Source: Porphyra umbilicalis (lineage: Eukaryota > Rhodophyta > Bangiophyceae > Bangiales > Bangiaceae). Taken from it: DNA of 64,000 bases. The translations under genes and the position numbers were made by a program. How positions within the stretch are numbered: the stretch's first letter is position 1; the number at the start of each line of letters is the position of its first letter. Positions 1 to 11,035 of the stretch are shown here, piece after piece. The stretch lies in the NCBI GenBank assembly GCA_002049455.2, contig KV919133.1:1-64000 (forward strand), given 5' to 3'. Below the pieces are notes generated by a model, which did no database searches, was not told the DNA's origin, and saw nothing but the letters and a program-made list of their open reading frames with translations.

Positions 1-443
1 TGGCCCGAGGGGGGTGTTGCATTCGGCAGGGGCTAAGTCCAGTACTTATGCCCCTGCCGGGACTTGCGCCCGTCTCTCCGTACTTCGGAATGCGGCCTGT
101 GGGACGGCTGTCCCTCCCTAAGTAGCCCCCCCTATTCGGGCCAGGGGCTACTCTTACGTCTCTCTTTTTCGTCTGTTTTCGTCTTGTTATTACGGCGCCG
201 GCCTTGCCCCGCGCTGCCCCGTCTTGCTCGCCATCTAAATCTTGGCGTCCCTCTCGAGTCCTAGCCTTTGAGCGCCTTTGCGCCGTCTAGGTCCTCTCGG
301 TAGGTTGACCCTTTAGGTCCTTCTCTTTTGTACTGTCAGTGTGGTTCTAGGGTATTTGTTCGCGCCTTCTTTGTTGCCACAGTGGGCCCGCGCGGCAGCC
401 GGCCGGTGGGAGTTGGGGGGGTGAAGACGGGTGGTTCGTGCTG
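1..443. other. 5' flank of Harbinger transposase, hairpin near 25-58
   Basis: No convincing coding sequence is seen. A short stem-loop lies at about 25-58, where GGCAGGGGC...TTA is followed by TAA...GCCCCTGCC in inverted orientation. This may be the left end region of the Harbinger element, but the window starts here, so the true terminus cannot be placed. Confidence 0.35.
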
Positions 444-1531
444 ATGGCGGGTGTTTTGATGTTTGATAGCCGTGCCGGCCAGCGGCCGGCCTACTACCGT
501 GACAAAGGCCATCTTTGGGCCCGGCGGATGTGGAGAAGCCATCGCTATTTTAAGCGCCGCCTGCGAATGTCGCGGTCCTCTTTCAATCACCTCTTTGCAC
601 TCGTCGGACCCCACTTAGCCCCAGACCGGCGGCGGTCGGGCGGGGCCGCACGGACTGTACCAGCACGGGTGCGGCTGATGCTTGTCTTGTACTGGCTTGC
701 GCACGGCGGGAGCCAAATTTCCATCAGCGACGGGGCGGACGTGCCCTCCTCGACGTTCTCCGACACTCTGCGGGAGGTGGTCGACGCCCTCCTGTCCTCG
801 CTTCCCCCCCCCGAATTTCCCTCGATGGCAGAGGAGCAGCAGACGCTGGCTGACGAGTGGCTGGAGCTGCACAGCTGCCCCATCGTCGGCGTTGTGGGGG
901 CGCTCGACGGCACGTTGATCCGCATTCTCACCCCCCCCGAGCCGTCAAGACGGCATTCAACACGCGTAAATGCTTTTACGGCGTCTCCCTCATGGCCATT
1001 TGCGACGCGAAGAAGCGGTTCCTTTGGTGTCGGTCGGGGGTGCCCGGGAGCACTGCTGACAGCCGTGCCTTCAAGGACAGTCAATGGTACCGGCGGCAGA
1101 GGACGGCGGGGCGGCGGATGCTCAGGACGGGAGTTTTGCTGCTGGCAGACGGCGGCTTTGCGTTGGAGGAGTGGTTGCTCAAGCCGTACCTGCGGGAGCA
1201 GCTCAACGCGGCACGCAAGCAGTACAACAAAGTACTTTCGTCGGCCAGAGCCCTCGTGGAGCAGGCTTTTGGCCTTCTTAAAGGACGATGGCGCGTGCTT
1301 CACGATGTCGTCAGCGCCGAGACAGAGCTGGTGCCGTCCATCATGGAGGCCTGCGCGCGTTTGCACAACTACCTTGTTGACCTGAATGACCCCTGGGATG
1401 CGGCTGTTGACGCGCAGGCGACGCACACCAACGAGGTGGTCGTCGACGTGCCCACCGGGGAGGCGTACAAGCGGGCCTGGGCCGCGCGGGAGGCGCTCGT
1501 CGCGGAGCTGTGGGAGGTATACGGGGCGTAG
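444..1531 (+). pseudogene. PIF/Harbinger DDE transposase (HARBI1-like), one frame break
   Basis: This encodes a nuclease of the DDE_Tnp_4 / HARBI1 family, which cuts and pastes PIF/Harbinger DNA transposons. The N-terminal frame (ATG at 444) runs through a helix-turn-helix-like region to the first catalytic aspartate motif, ALDGTLIRI. The frame then shifts by one base at the C8 run 931-938. It continues in another frame with FNTRKCFYGVSLMAICDAKK, the spacer motif PGSTADSRAF, the second Asp motif LLLADGGF and the C-terminal Glu motif ALVEQAFGLLKGRW, ending at 1531. Combined length (about 360 residues) is normal for the family. The break is either a homopolymer error, leaving an intact gene, or a true mutation. 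The minus-strand Myb-like gene at 2473-4369 is the expected partner protein of this superfamily. Confidence 0.88.
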
Positions 1532-2472
1532 CGCACATGTGCGACCGACGCCAGGTGGCCGACTGTACGCGAGTGCTCCCTGCGGTTTTTTATTTTTTTC
1601 TGTGTCGTGGCAACGCCTCCCCCCCTTTTTTCATTCCTGGAATTCGATTGGGGTGGCCCCCATCGCGTAATTGTTTTTCTTTGCTGCCTGGTGATTGCAT
1701 GCCGAGTGCCCAGAAACCAACTCTCGGATGCCTGGCTGATTTTTCTCACCAGTGACTTACCGGCTCTCCCCCCCCACTGCCCCACCCGACGGCCCAAAAA
1801 GTCTGCCGCCCATCCCCGACCCACCCCCTTCCCGCCACGGCGGGTGCGGGAAAACACTTGTAGACAGACGCTCGTCGAGAGGTGCGCACAAGGAAGACCG
1901 GGCGGGATTTCAGATGTTTGCACGCGGGTGCTAGGTGGTCGCGGCACATGCGGGGGGGGGGCACGGAGGGCGGGGGAGAGGGTCGTTGGCCTCATCGACA
2001 GCGAATCCAGGCCGTGCGGCCTGTTTGGGGTGGCCGCGGGCACTAGCGTCGTTCAACGGGCAGTCCCACAGAGCCCCGAAGTCAGTGTTTTGAGAATAAG
2101 GGGCTAGGCCGCGGGATGAGGGCGCATCAACGAGGCCGTTTAGCTCACCACAGAAACCGTAGAGACAAGCGCTGACGAGGTTTGGGCGAGCGCACGGCGA
2201 TTGGGGCCCCTTCCAACGTGTCTGTTGACACGAAACAGAGAGGGAGTTGGCGGCGCCGCAAGGCCCCCCGCGCCCGTGCTTTTTTCATCCCTTGTCAGGG
2301 GGTGCCGGGGGTCGGTGGGTGGCCCCGATCGTGGTGTTAACCTACACCGCCGCGGGATGCACGGCTTTGGGTCGCCCGGGGGAGCAGAGGCAGATTTATG
2401 CTGCTGGAGGACGGGTCGGAAAGAGAAACAAGAACAGCAAGCAGAGCCGTGCGGATACCAGTGAGAATTTAA
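1532..2472. other. Convergent intergenic region of the Harbinger element
   Basis: No supported gene lies between the stop of the transposase and the stop of the oppositely oriented Myb-like gene. A T-rich tract at 1584-1601 lies about 55 bp after the transposase stop and could be part of its 3' end signal. Nothing else is recognisable. Confidence 0.4.
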
Positions 2473-4369
2473 TCATTGTCCTTGAGAAGCCAGTACTCGA
2501 CGTGCTCGCGTCTGTGGGGCGGCCGCGACGTGTCTCTCTCGTTTGTATTTCTCTTCTTGTGTCTCCCGCGCCGCGGAATTGGGTGTACGGAGAAAGCAAG
2601 AAAAAATTGTCGAGGGCGGACGCAGAAATTGCACAACCAGCAACAGGCGCGGCGAGCAACAGCTTGCACGCAAACATGAACGCATCCCACGGCCTACTCC
2701 CCGTCGCTCGCTTCCCCCTCGTCGTCCATCGCCGCCCCATCGCCCCCCCCACCGCGTCACCCGCCTCTGCCGCATCGCCCGCTCCAGCCCCCCCGGACCC
2801 CCCCCCCGTGTGCCAGTCGCGCTCCCCGCGCCGGCTGCGCCCGCCGCACCAGCGCCACCGCCCGTCTGGTGCGGCGCCCCACCGCGCGCAAGCGCCGACG
2901 TCCACTGGCGGAACTGATCGACGGACACGCCCGCTTGGGCCAACTTGACGATCTTGTCCGCGTTGCTGTTCCGCTCTTGCACCTCAAGGAAGCCGTTGTA
3001 CACGCCCTTCTTAAACTTCATGGACGCGGCCGTCGCCTTTGCCAGCAACAAATTAGACCGCTCCTCCTGCTTTGTTGCCTCCGACTGCTCCTCCATCCAC
3101 TTGAACACACCTGCCGTCATGTCGTTCTTAGCCGACTTCTGCTTTGACTTGAGTGCTTTGACTTGAATGCACGCGTCCGCCGGGGCGGGCCCCCGCCTCC
3201 CCCCCTCCAGTGGAAGCCGCCCCCGCCGCGGAAGACAGCGGGGGCTCGTCAAATTCGCTGTCCACATAAGGCTCGTCCCGACCACCCCCCCCCCGCGGTG
3301 ACTGGAGCTGTCATCATTGGAGCACGGGGAGGAGGGAGATGCTGACAGCGATACCGCTGATGCGGCCTCAGATCGGCGCCGCACGCGTCGCCCGTCGGCG
3401 GGAGGACGAGCGAAGCCGCGACCGTCACCAGAGGGGGTTGACGGCGGGGCGCCGCTCGCTCCAACTATGGAGTTAGAACGGCGGCGGCTTACATCACCCG
3501 CCGACGGCCGCGTGCCCCGAGCGGGGCGCACCCCCACCTCCCGAACGCAGGCTGCCTCTAGCGCCACGGCTGCCTGCCACAGGATCACCCCGCTGGCGTA
3601 GTCTGGGAATCCGTCTGTAGTCAGACACACAGAGAAGCGAGCAAAAACAGAAACAGAACAGAAATGGTAACGAGACAAACAGTGAATGGGGCACGAGAAT
3701 ACGTTCTCCGGTCAGAAAATGCATTCAAAGGTGTACCAGAAAGCATCTTGCTCGAGCGCGCGTACTGCCGCAGCCCCACCACCACCCGCCCAACGATTCA
3801 GTTATGATACGTACCCGTAATGGTTTTGATGTCCTCAGGCGTCCCGCCCCGGTTGCGCTTCTCCTCCGCGGAACGGTGCACCGCGCGCCAGGACTTGGTC
3901 AAGCTCTTGGCTTTGTTTTTGATGCGCGACACGTCGAAAGGCACACCCGGCACCGCCGTACATAGCCTCTCCACGATCGACTGGTTGAGTGCATTCAGCT
4001 TCTTGTTGTCGTTACGCGAGTTGTAGCGCGCGCGTGCCTCTTGAGTGTCCACCAACAAAGACAGCAACACCTTGCACGCCTCCACCGACCACGTGATGCG
4101 CGACACAGACCCCCCCCACAAGGTGTAGGTGCGCGCCGCTTGCGACCGCCGCCGCGACCGGCTGCTGCGGCGCTCGGCCGACGGCGACGGGGTGGCGGCA
4201 GTCGCTCCGACGAGGATGACCCGCCATCGGACAATCGACCTGTTCCCGATCGCCGGGGGGGGGAGGAAGGCGACGGGGTGCGCGGCGGCGATGGGGTACA
4301 GGGTGGCGACGAGGCGCGCGCGCGGGCGTCAGAGGAGGGAGCAGCAGCAGCGCTCGCACCCCCGGCCAT
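2473..4369 (-). CDS. Myb/SANT-like DNA-binding protein of Harbinger type, one intron
   Basis: PIF/Harbinger elements usually carry a second gene for a Myb/SANT-like protein that binds DNA and helps import the transposase; this looks like that gene. The start is ATG at 4369, giving MAGGASAAAAPSS and a Ser/Pro/Arg-rich N-terminus. The frame slips by one base at the C8 run 4110-4117. It then enters a tri-helix region: SRITWSVEACKVLLSLLVD, followed by a segment ending SRIKNKAKSLTKSWRAVH, with conserved tryptophans. A GT-AG intron at 3615-3814 joins in phase 1. Exon 2 has a disordered stretch and then a helical domain (FKWMEEQSEATKQEERSNLL ... GVSVDQFRQWTSAL) typical of the C-terminus of such proteins. 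The last ~130 residues before 2473 are low-complexity and may not be real coding sequence. Confidence 0.72.
3615..3814 (-). other. Intron in Myb-like gene
   Basis: On the minus strand the donor GTACGT starts at 3814 and the acceptor CTACAG ends at 3615. Reading through the intron gives a stop shortly after the donor, whereas joining in phase 1 keeps both exons open. Confidence 0.75.
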
Positions 4370-5278
4370 GGCGGGTTTCCCGCGTGCGCCAACGTGATGG
4401 TGTGGGCGAGGGTTGTGGAAGAGAAGGGGACGCGTATGGCACGGACGGGAGAGAGGAAAGGGTAGGCACGCGCCCTCTGTCCGAGAAGAGACCCGCATGC
4501 GTGCGCCAAAAGTATGTCAATCCCGACTGGCGGCGAGCCACCGTCAGCCCGGACCGGCGTCGCCGCGGACCGGACGACCGCCCGGTCGATCGGCCACGTA
4601 TTCGCTGTCTAGCGCCCGCCGGTGCTGTTAACCCACATATCTGACTCAGGGTTCAGGCTGAAAGCTGCAGGAATGTCCGATCAACGCTGGCTGGGGCTTG
4701 CAACGACCGAATTGACCTATATAACCCCGGGGTTAACACTTGCAGTTCTCGAATCGGGCCCAGGTCTGGGCACGCCTCATTACCTTAGTGGAGGCCGTGG
4801 CGGTGGTAGAGGTACGACGGATGGAAGCGGGCTGGGTGGGCGAGATAATTCTGTCGCAAAGGTCCTTGAGTAGCCACGCAGCTCTGGAGTACGGGTCAAC
4901 GCTGCCCGTCAGCCGAGCGAGCGTTTGTGTGGTATTAATAACGTTGGTGCAATTTTCAGTGTACTGAGACCGACCGTAGACAAGCAATAAAGCGAGTTCT
5001 ATCGCCGTCGCGGCGAGGAAGAAAGACCTTTTGTTGAAGGGCATCCGATGGGGAGCCGGGTGGTGCCCACGACGGCGACCCCGGACCCATGGTGCTTTAA
5101 TAAGCGAGGGCACCGGTCGATCGACCGTCCGATCTCAAGCGATCGTAATGAGGGCCGGCAGACAGATAAGACAGGCAAGCAAACAAACAATAAAAAACGA
5201 AAAATGCGGAAGTAACCCCCCAAAGGGCGTGCCACAGGCCAATTCCCACAATACATGGGCTTTGGCCTGTCAAGGAGG
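4370..5278. other. Spacer between Harbinger and hAT elements, small ORF 4733-5044
   Basis: This less GC-rich stretch has no recognised gene. A minus-strand frame from ATG 5044 to 4733 encodes 103 residues beginning MPFNKRSFFLAATAIELALL. It has ordinary amino-acid composition, unlike the Arg/Pro/Ala shadows elsewhere. I do not recognise it, and it may be a transposon remnant. Confidence 0.3.
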
Positions 5279-7363
5279 CTACTTGTGGCCAATTGCCAAT
5301 TGGGAGCAGAGATATGCTACAGTTTGCATCTTTCGCGAGCCCCCCGGCGACAGCTTGCACGCGATGATGCCCGCGTCGCTGCCAAGGATATGCCGGTAGT
5401 TGTCTTCTTCGTTGAACAGTCGATCATCCAGCTGCTTCCGCAGAACGCGCAAAGCCTTCGCCGCATCGTCGCAGAGCGGCTCATTGACGGGCGCTGGATC
5501 CACGTAACGATGCTCGGCCGAGTAGAGGTAGTTATCCACAACAATCACCGGCGCCGTGTTGTGCTCGTCAATGTACGCTTCAATCGCCTTGTTGCCGACA
5601 GCGAGCGGCAGACCTGCGCGAGCGGGCACAAAGGAGCGTTCGTCGTGAAAAACACGCCATAACGACACGAGCAGCAAGAAAAAGTGCGAAACAGGTTGTG
5701 AGGCACTCTGGGACCTCGTCTACACCTCGAAAATGCCCTTCAGCGCTCCCAATACCTGGCGGAGGCGGTCCCATTCCGAAGCGGTCAGCTGCCGCTTCCG
5801 CGCTCCTGCCCCGACTTCACTTGAGAAGAAGAAGACAGCGAGCCTCGAGTAGCACGTGTACATTCGAGCCATGTATATGTAGGTTGAGCTCCACCGCGTG
5901 GGCACGTCCGTAATGAGTAGGCGGCACGGCCCGTCGTGCGGCACGTTGGCATCCTTGTAGATCGCCACACTTCGCTCCGAGTGGTTGAAGTGGCCCATAA
6001 GCTTCCGCCCTTTCGCCACGAGCGCTCGGGCCGATGGGTTCTTGCTCCGCTCTGGTTGATGCTCCCCCTTACCGTTCCCGGCGTCTGTCCGCTGCGGGCG
6101 CTTAGATACGGCTCCGAGGGCGTAGATGACCGCGTTGTGCAGGTAGTGGGCGACGCAGGGGTTCCACGGGTAAGGCAGACGGCGTAACGCCTTCCAATTG
6201 TTGGAACCCGAGTCCGTAGTTGTCGACGCAATCTAGGCTTGGTCAAGGCCGAAGTAAAGCAGCCGACCCAGCAACCACTTTCTGATGTTGCTGTGCGTGT
6301 GCCGCCAAACAAATAGGGAGACGCCGAGATGTTACTCCTCCATGTCGCCCGCCGCTGGGTTAACATACCGCAATACAACCGACTCAAAGGACGTCTTGAT
6401 GTGCCCCTCCGTCCACAAGTCCGCCACAAGGTGCAAAAAAGGAAGGCCGGAGTACAGGTCCTTGGCATGCTGCAGCTGTCGGCGTATCGCGGCGGCAACG
6501 AAGGAGTACAGCTCGGCCAGGTGGTGCGTGACACGGTTGGTTGACGGCGGGTTTTAGGACGCCACGTTGCTGAGGAACTTGCGCATGTAGTAGTTGGTGG
6601 CGAGTGCGTGCAGCGACAGGGACATGACTTGCATCAGACCGAATTCGAGGTGGTTGCAGCGCTTGTCGGCCTCAGGCACCACGAAGTTGTCCATGGGATT
6701 TTTGGATGTGCTCCGGTTGAGGCGATTGCCCACCGAGACGTTGTTGGACATCAACATCGTTGCGCGCGCGTGCACCAGCTGGGACAGGGAGGGCGTGCTG
6801 CCGAGGCCGAGGTTCTGGAAGTGCTTGATAGCGTTGGTGACGTTGGATTGCGCGAGGAGTAGCTGGCTGCGGGAGCCCAGACGGTGGCATATCAGGCACA
6901 TCACGGTTGCGTCCTTCGCGTCGGGCTTCTCCTTGTACATATGCAAAAAGCTCCTCGCGCTGGATCTCTTCCTGCCCGTGTAGCCGGGCTGTTGTATGTT
7001 GCATCGCTTCCCTTTGTGCTCAATGGACTCGGGCATCTCCTTCGCGACCCCGCAAAGGCCCAAACTCGTGTCGACATCGTCCTGCACGGCCTCGGTCAGC
7101 CGGTCCCTGTCCATCACACGACGCGTGCGGGGCAGCAACGCCGACGCACTGACAGACGCCGCTGCTGGTAAGCTAGCATCCGCTGTGATGCCCGCAACTC
7201 CGCTGCCCTCTGCCAAGCCGCCCGCAGCCAACCTGACCGCTTCCGGTCTTCCCGGTGACGGGTCCATTGCCGCAGACCCCGCAGCCGATGAGCGGGCCCC
7301 CGCCGGATTGGCTACGGCCGCGCCCGACGTGGCCTCCTGGGAAGCGAAGTGGTCACCGTCCAT
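5279..7363 (-). pseudogene. hAT-superfamily transposase, broken by in-frame stops
   Basis: One minus-strand frame can be followed from ATG 7363 to 5279 with hAT features in order. There is a disordered N-terminus, then a BED-like zinc-binding segment (MCLICH followed by NAIKHF), then NPMDNFVVPEADKRCNHLEF. A core region contains LLITDVPTRWSSTY, the hallmark of the hAT catalytic domain. A C-terminal part contains EPLCDDAAKALRVLRKQLDD. The frame is interrupted by in-frame stops at 6554-6556 (TAA), near 6329 (TAA), near 6233 (TAG) and 5720-5722 (TAG), but the frame itself never shifts. It therefore cannot make a full transposase. In an ordinary hAT element the product would excise and insert the element with 8-bp target duplications; I could not locate termini. 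Confidence 0.8.
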
Positions 7364-9300
7364 GTCGATACCGCGTTAGTGAGAAGATACAGCCCCTGTT
7401 GTACTCGTGATGTGACGTCGGAAAGGCGTACAAGGTCTCCATGAGACTCTATGAGACTGTCAAGGCCAGCCAAAAAGAACCAATCCAGTCAGTCAGTGGT
7501 CAGAAACGATGCTGGGTGTCCACATACGCAGGTAGTGGCCGATGCTGCCGCTTTTCAGAGGCTCGCCGCTCAAACAAGCTATACATAGAGAGTAGCTGTA
7601 TATTAGTGCCACGTGCCATCAGTGGAGAGGCAAGTCGGTCCTGCCGTGCGGTGTCGAGCATCAAGAGGTTGGCAGAGAACAGTATCCGCACATAATGTGG
7701 TGGAAAAGCAGCCTGCGTAGCGTAACAAAGGAACATGAAGAGTCCTCATTTGTTATCAGTGCGCCACGTTTAGCCCCACTCTCTCGCGCCAGGCTCCTCA
7801 ATGCGCAGGATTTCCGAACGTGCAATCCCTTGCAACTATGTAGTTCAAGAAACCAAGTGTTTACCTCTTTTCTGTCACTTGTCAAGGCTTTCTCTGACTG
7901 AGCAGATCACCGAAGATCGCCCGCCACCCGCTCCAACATCCCAATTGTCGCGAACCCTCTTGCACGCTGATGGCGGCGCCGGCGGGTGCCCTGCTACCGT
8001 TGGAGCTGCCGCCACCGCGGCTGCCGTAGCCGCCTCCACGCCACACTTCGCGCCGCGCTCGCCGCTGACGGCTGACGCGTCATCTGCGGCATGGGTGGGC
8101 GCTAGTGGCTAGGCAACGATCGGCGCTGCCACATGCGGATGACGGCATGGGTCCCGGCGGCCTGGCAATGGCGCGCCCTTGCGGCGGGCCCGTCTTGGCG
8201 CGCCCAGCGCGCGGCGGCGGCGGTGACGAGAGTCCCAAGATGGCACCCCCGGCGTGAAGGCCGGGGGCTCCGGGATCGACACGGCAGGGCAGGCGCGTGA
8301 CGGTTGGGACCGGCCGTACGTCGCACGGGCCGCCGAAGCTTGCGGCGGGGCGCCGCCGACGTGTACGGCGGGGCGCCGCCGACGTGTACGGCGGGGCGGT
8401 CCAGCCCCTGGGCGGGGGGGGATGGCCTCGGCCATACAAGAAGCCGCAACCCAGACGACCGTTCCTCACTCCCGGTTTTCCGCCTCAACCCGTCGATCAC
8501 CGCCGGCAACCGTCGTCCGCCACGCACTTCCCCAACCCCCCGACCTAGACCTCTCATCCGCGAGCCCCCATCGCCATCGGCTGCAACGGTGAGCACCGGC
8601 GAGACGCAGACCTGGAAGCTTCGGACCACCTGGGAGTCAAATGACGCCGTCGGACCACTCTCGCCGGATGCCGAATCGTATAGACAGGCCCAGCCGTGGC
8701 GAGGTTCTGAAACAGCGATGTCGTGGACGCGCAGGCAGCGGCAGCAAAGGCGACCGTTATCTCGACAACACCAGCCCCTGCGGTGGTGGCGGTGGCTGGA
8801 ACTGCGGCGTGAACACAAATTGCGATTGCAACCGCGACTACAACTGAGACCAGGACAGCGACCGGGAAGCGGTGCCACCGGCGATGGTCCGCGGCGGACG
8901 GGTGGGAGTAGCTCGATCCGTGAGTTGACCCCGCCTCGCATGTCGGCAGCGGCATCGGGTCTGCAGTCGCGACGACGTAGGGTCTAGTGGCGGTGGGTGC
9001 AGTCGTGGCGGCGGTAGTGGTCGCGATGGCCGGGGGCAGGACGTGCGGATGGCCAGCACTGAACCGCAGGAGCAGCTGCGAGCGCGACGCGGCGGCAACG
9101 GCAGACCCGATTCCGGTGGCAGTCGGGGGCGGTTCTGGCCGGCAGTGCTTGATGACGGGGAGAACGGTGTCTTTGCTGAAGGACCCGGCCTCTTTATATC
9201 ACAAGAAGAACATTGTCACCCGCGCGCAGCGTCAGAGAGGGGTCAGCCGTGGTTCCCTCTAGGAGGGGAGGGGGTAGAAACTGGAGCACAAGCGCTTGAA
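7364..9300. other. Gene-poor stretch with a 23-bp tandem duplication near 8346-8397
   Basis: No supported gene is present. Around 8346-8397 the word GCCGCCGACGTGTACGGCG is repeated in tandem with a 23-bp period, two full copies. The rest of the region is unassigned low-complexity GC-rich sequence after about 7.9 kb and more balanced sequence before it. Confidence 0.4.
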
Positions 9301-9436
9301 TACAGCCGTTCTCCCAAAAATCCCGCACTCCAACAGTTGCAAAAGAGTGCCAAATCGGCCTCTACGACCCCGCAGAGGGCGATTTGGAACTATTTTGCAA
9401 CAGTTGGAGTGCGGGATTTTTGGGCGAACGGCTGTA
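9301..9436. repeat. 136-bp foldback (inverted repeat) element
   Basis: The two halves are near-perfect inverted copies. The left arm begins TACAGCCGTTCTCCCAAAAA and the right arm ends with its complement, TTTTTGGGCGAACGGCTGTA. The arms are about 62 bp with a short loop around 9363-9372. This is the form of a small non-autonomous transposon (MITE) or a stable RNA hairpin. No target-site duplication is clear. Confidence 0.7.
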
Positions 9437-9591
9437 AGACCACGACAGGAGGACACGGAGTGGGCAGGGTTGGTCGCACAAGGACAGACACCGTGCCACA
9501 CGAACAAAATCCCCGAGCCTGCTCACCACACGAGCGGTGTCCCTCCACTGGCAAAATGTTCCACCGGCAGCCCCGCTGTCAAGAACCTGCT

Positions 9592-9645
9592 GTAACTTGC
9601 TGTGGAACTTGCTCGGATCCGATCATTCTTCGGCGACTCGCCATA
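9592..9645 (-). repeat. Single end of the TA-flanked MITE family
   Basis: The bases up to 9643 match the terminal inverted repeat of the MITE at 20611-20846, including ATCCGATCATTC and GGCGACTCGCCA before a TA. The opposite end is not seen upstream within about 300 bp, so this is a truncated or solo copy. Confidence 0.6.
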
Positions 9646-9767
9646 GATACACAGCGTTCTCGTTATAAGAGAATCGTTTACAAGAGAATATGGGTCGCAA
9701 TTCTTGCATTCCAGTCCGTGTAGGCCACATATATTCATATTGAGCTGAATCAGCTGTCTCTTGTAAG

Positions 9768-9793
9768 GAGAACGCACTGTACAGTGCGTTCTC
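9768..9793. repeat. 26-bp perfect palindrome
   Basis: The half site GAGAACGCACTGT at 9768-9780 is followed directly by its reverse complement at 9781-9793. Related words recur nearby (GTTCTCGTTATAAGAGAA near 9656 and GAGATCGCACTGTACTGTG near 9807), so this is part of a small palindromic cluster of unknown origin. Confidence 0.7.
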
Positions 9794-10252
9794 GTTCGTT
9801 CATAACGAGATCGCACTGTACTGTGGATGACCCGTGCATTCCGGGACATTTGATGATTTGGCGGCGTGCCGTGATTGGATGCTCTGGCGCTCTCTGTGCA
9901 GGCCTGTGTGAGGGGGTTCGATTTCGAGGTTTCGGATTTGGCTGCCGGATCCGAAGGCTGGTGTTTTCCCTCTTGACTCACCGGGAATACAGTCTTGGTG
10001 GCCGTCGGGCCCAGGGATGGGGGGGGTATAATTATAGTTTGATCATCATCGAGTAGTTTTAGCATGCTCTTTCTCGTGGCTCAACGGACCGTCGATAATT
10101 ATAGTTCGACGAGACGTGCTCAACTGACCGGCCGGCCAGAAGAACGTGCTTGTCAGGTGATTGGCTGCAGGGGTACTCTCCCTCAAGAACTGAATACTAG
10201 CTAGCATGGTACCGACGGACGAACAACGAAAAGAAAGGTCCCAGCCGAGCAA

Positions 10253-10640
10253 TCAATGAGAAGACGAGAACTGAGTACCAGGCGGGGAGTCGTCATCAGT
10301 GCTGCGGTCGGCGCTTGTCAACGCGCCTACTGGTTTGCCTTCCACGTCCACCGCCATTGCGTCGACTGCAGCTGAGGTGTCCACGCACCCTTTCGCGTCA
10401 TCGGCGCTGTCGTCTACCCCATCGAGCTCTACCATGTGTACGCAGCTGTACAAAGGCGCCGTCGGGCCGAGCAGTACCAAAGACGTCATGTCCGGCACCG
10501 CGCGAGAGTCGTCGTACACGTATAGGAGCTTGTGCAGCCTTTTGTGCGGCAGCCGTGTCCGTAGCGGGCTCTGGATGTGACAGTCATTTGAACAGGAGCA
10601 CTCTCGGTGGCTGGCAGCGTCAAATTAATTATCAATGGAT
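10253..10640 (-). pseudogene. Fragment of an unidentified, probably transposon-derived protein
   Basis: A minus-strand frame encodes a segment with normal protein composition, including LPHKRLHKLLYVYDDSRAV and then VLLGPTAPLYSCVHMVELDG, and ends in an acidic tail at 10253. No ATG and no complete domain are visible. I do not recognise the family. It lies in an AT-richer island beside mobile elements, so a transposon remnant is most likely. Confidence 0.3.
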
Positions 10641-11035
10641 GGTTTTAATAAATATACATGAAATGGTTGAGAAAAAGTACATTACAGTTGAATGAACCGT
10701 CCTTGAGTTGGCGCCTACGTAACAGCCGCGGAAAAGCGCGCCGCCTCGCACGGGTGCTTCCGGCGGCATGCTGGGCAGGTGTGGCCGTCCGCTACGTATT
10801 CTGTCAGACAGTAAAGTACTCAGCCATCACCAGCCATGGTCATGGTGCTGACAAGCCGACCACTCGCCAATCATTGGGCAAACAGTTTTACCGAGCGGCC
10901 GCGCGGCCTACGCTGCACGGCTTCCGCCATGCGATGGCTCTCACTGTTGACTGCCATCTGGGTCGCGGCGCCGCCGGCGCCGCCAACGTATGGAGGTAGC
11001 GAGCCGTCGGTCGCAGGTGACGTGCCACGGGCCCC

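Noticed and set aside
10658-10999. Segment with HGFRHAMAL resembling a tyrosine-recombinase H-x-x-R box
   Set aside because: Only one short box is seen, and the other catalytic residues and any plausible fold are absent.
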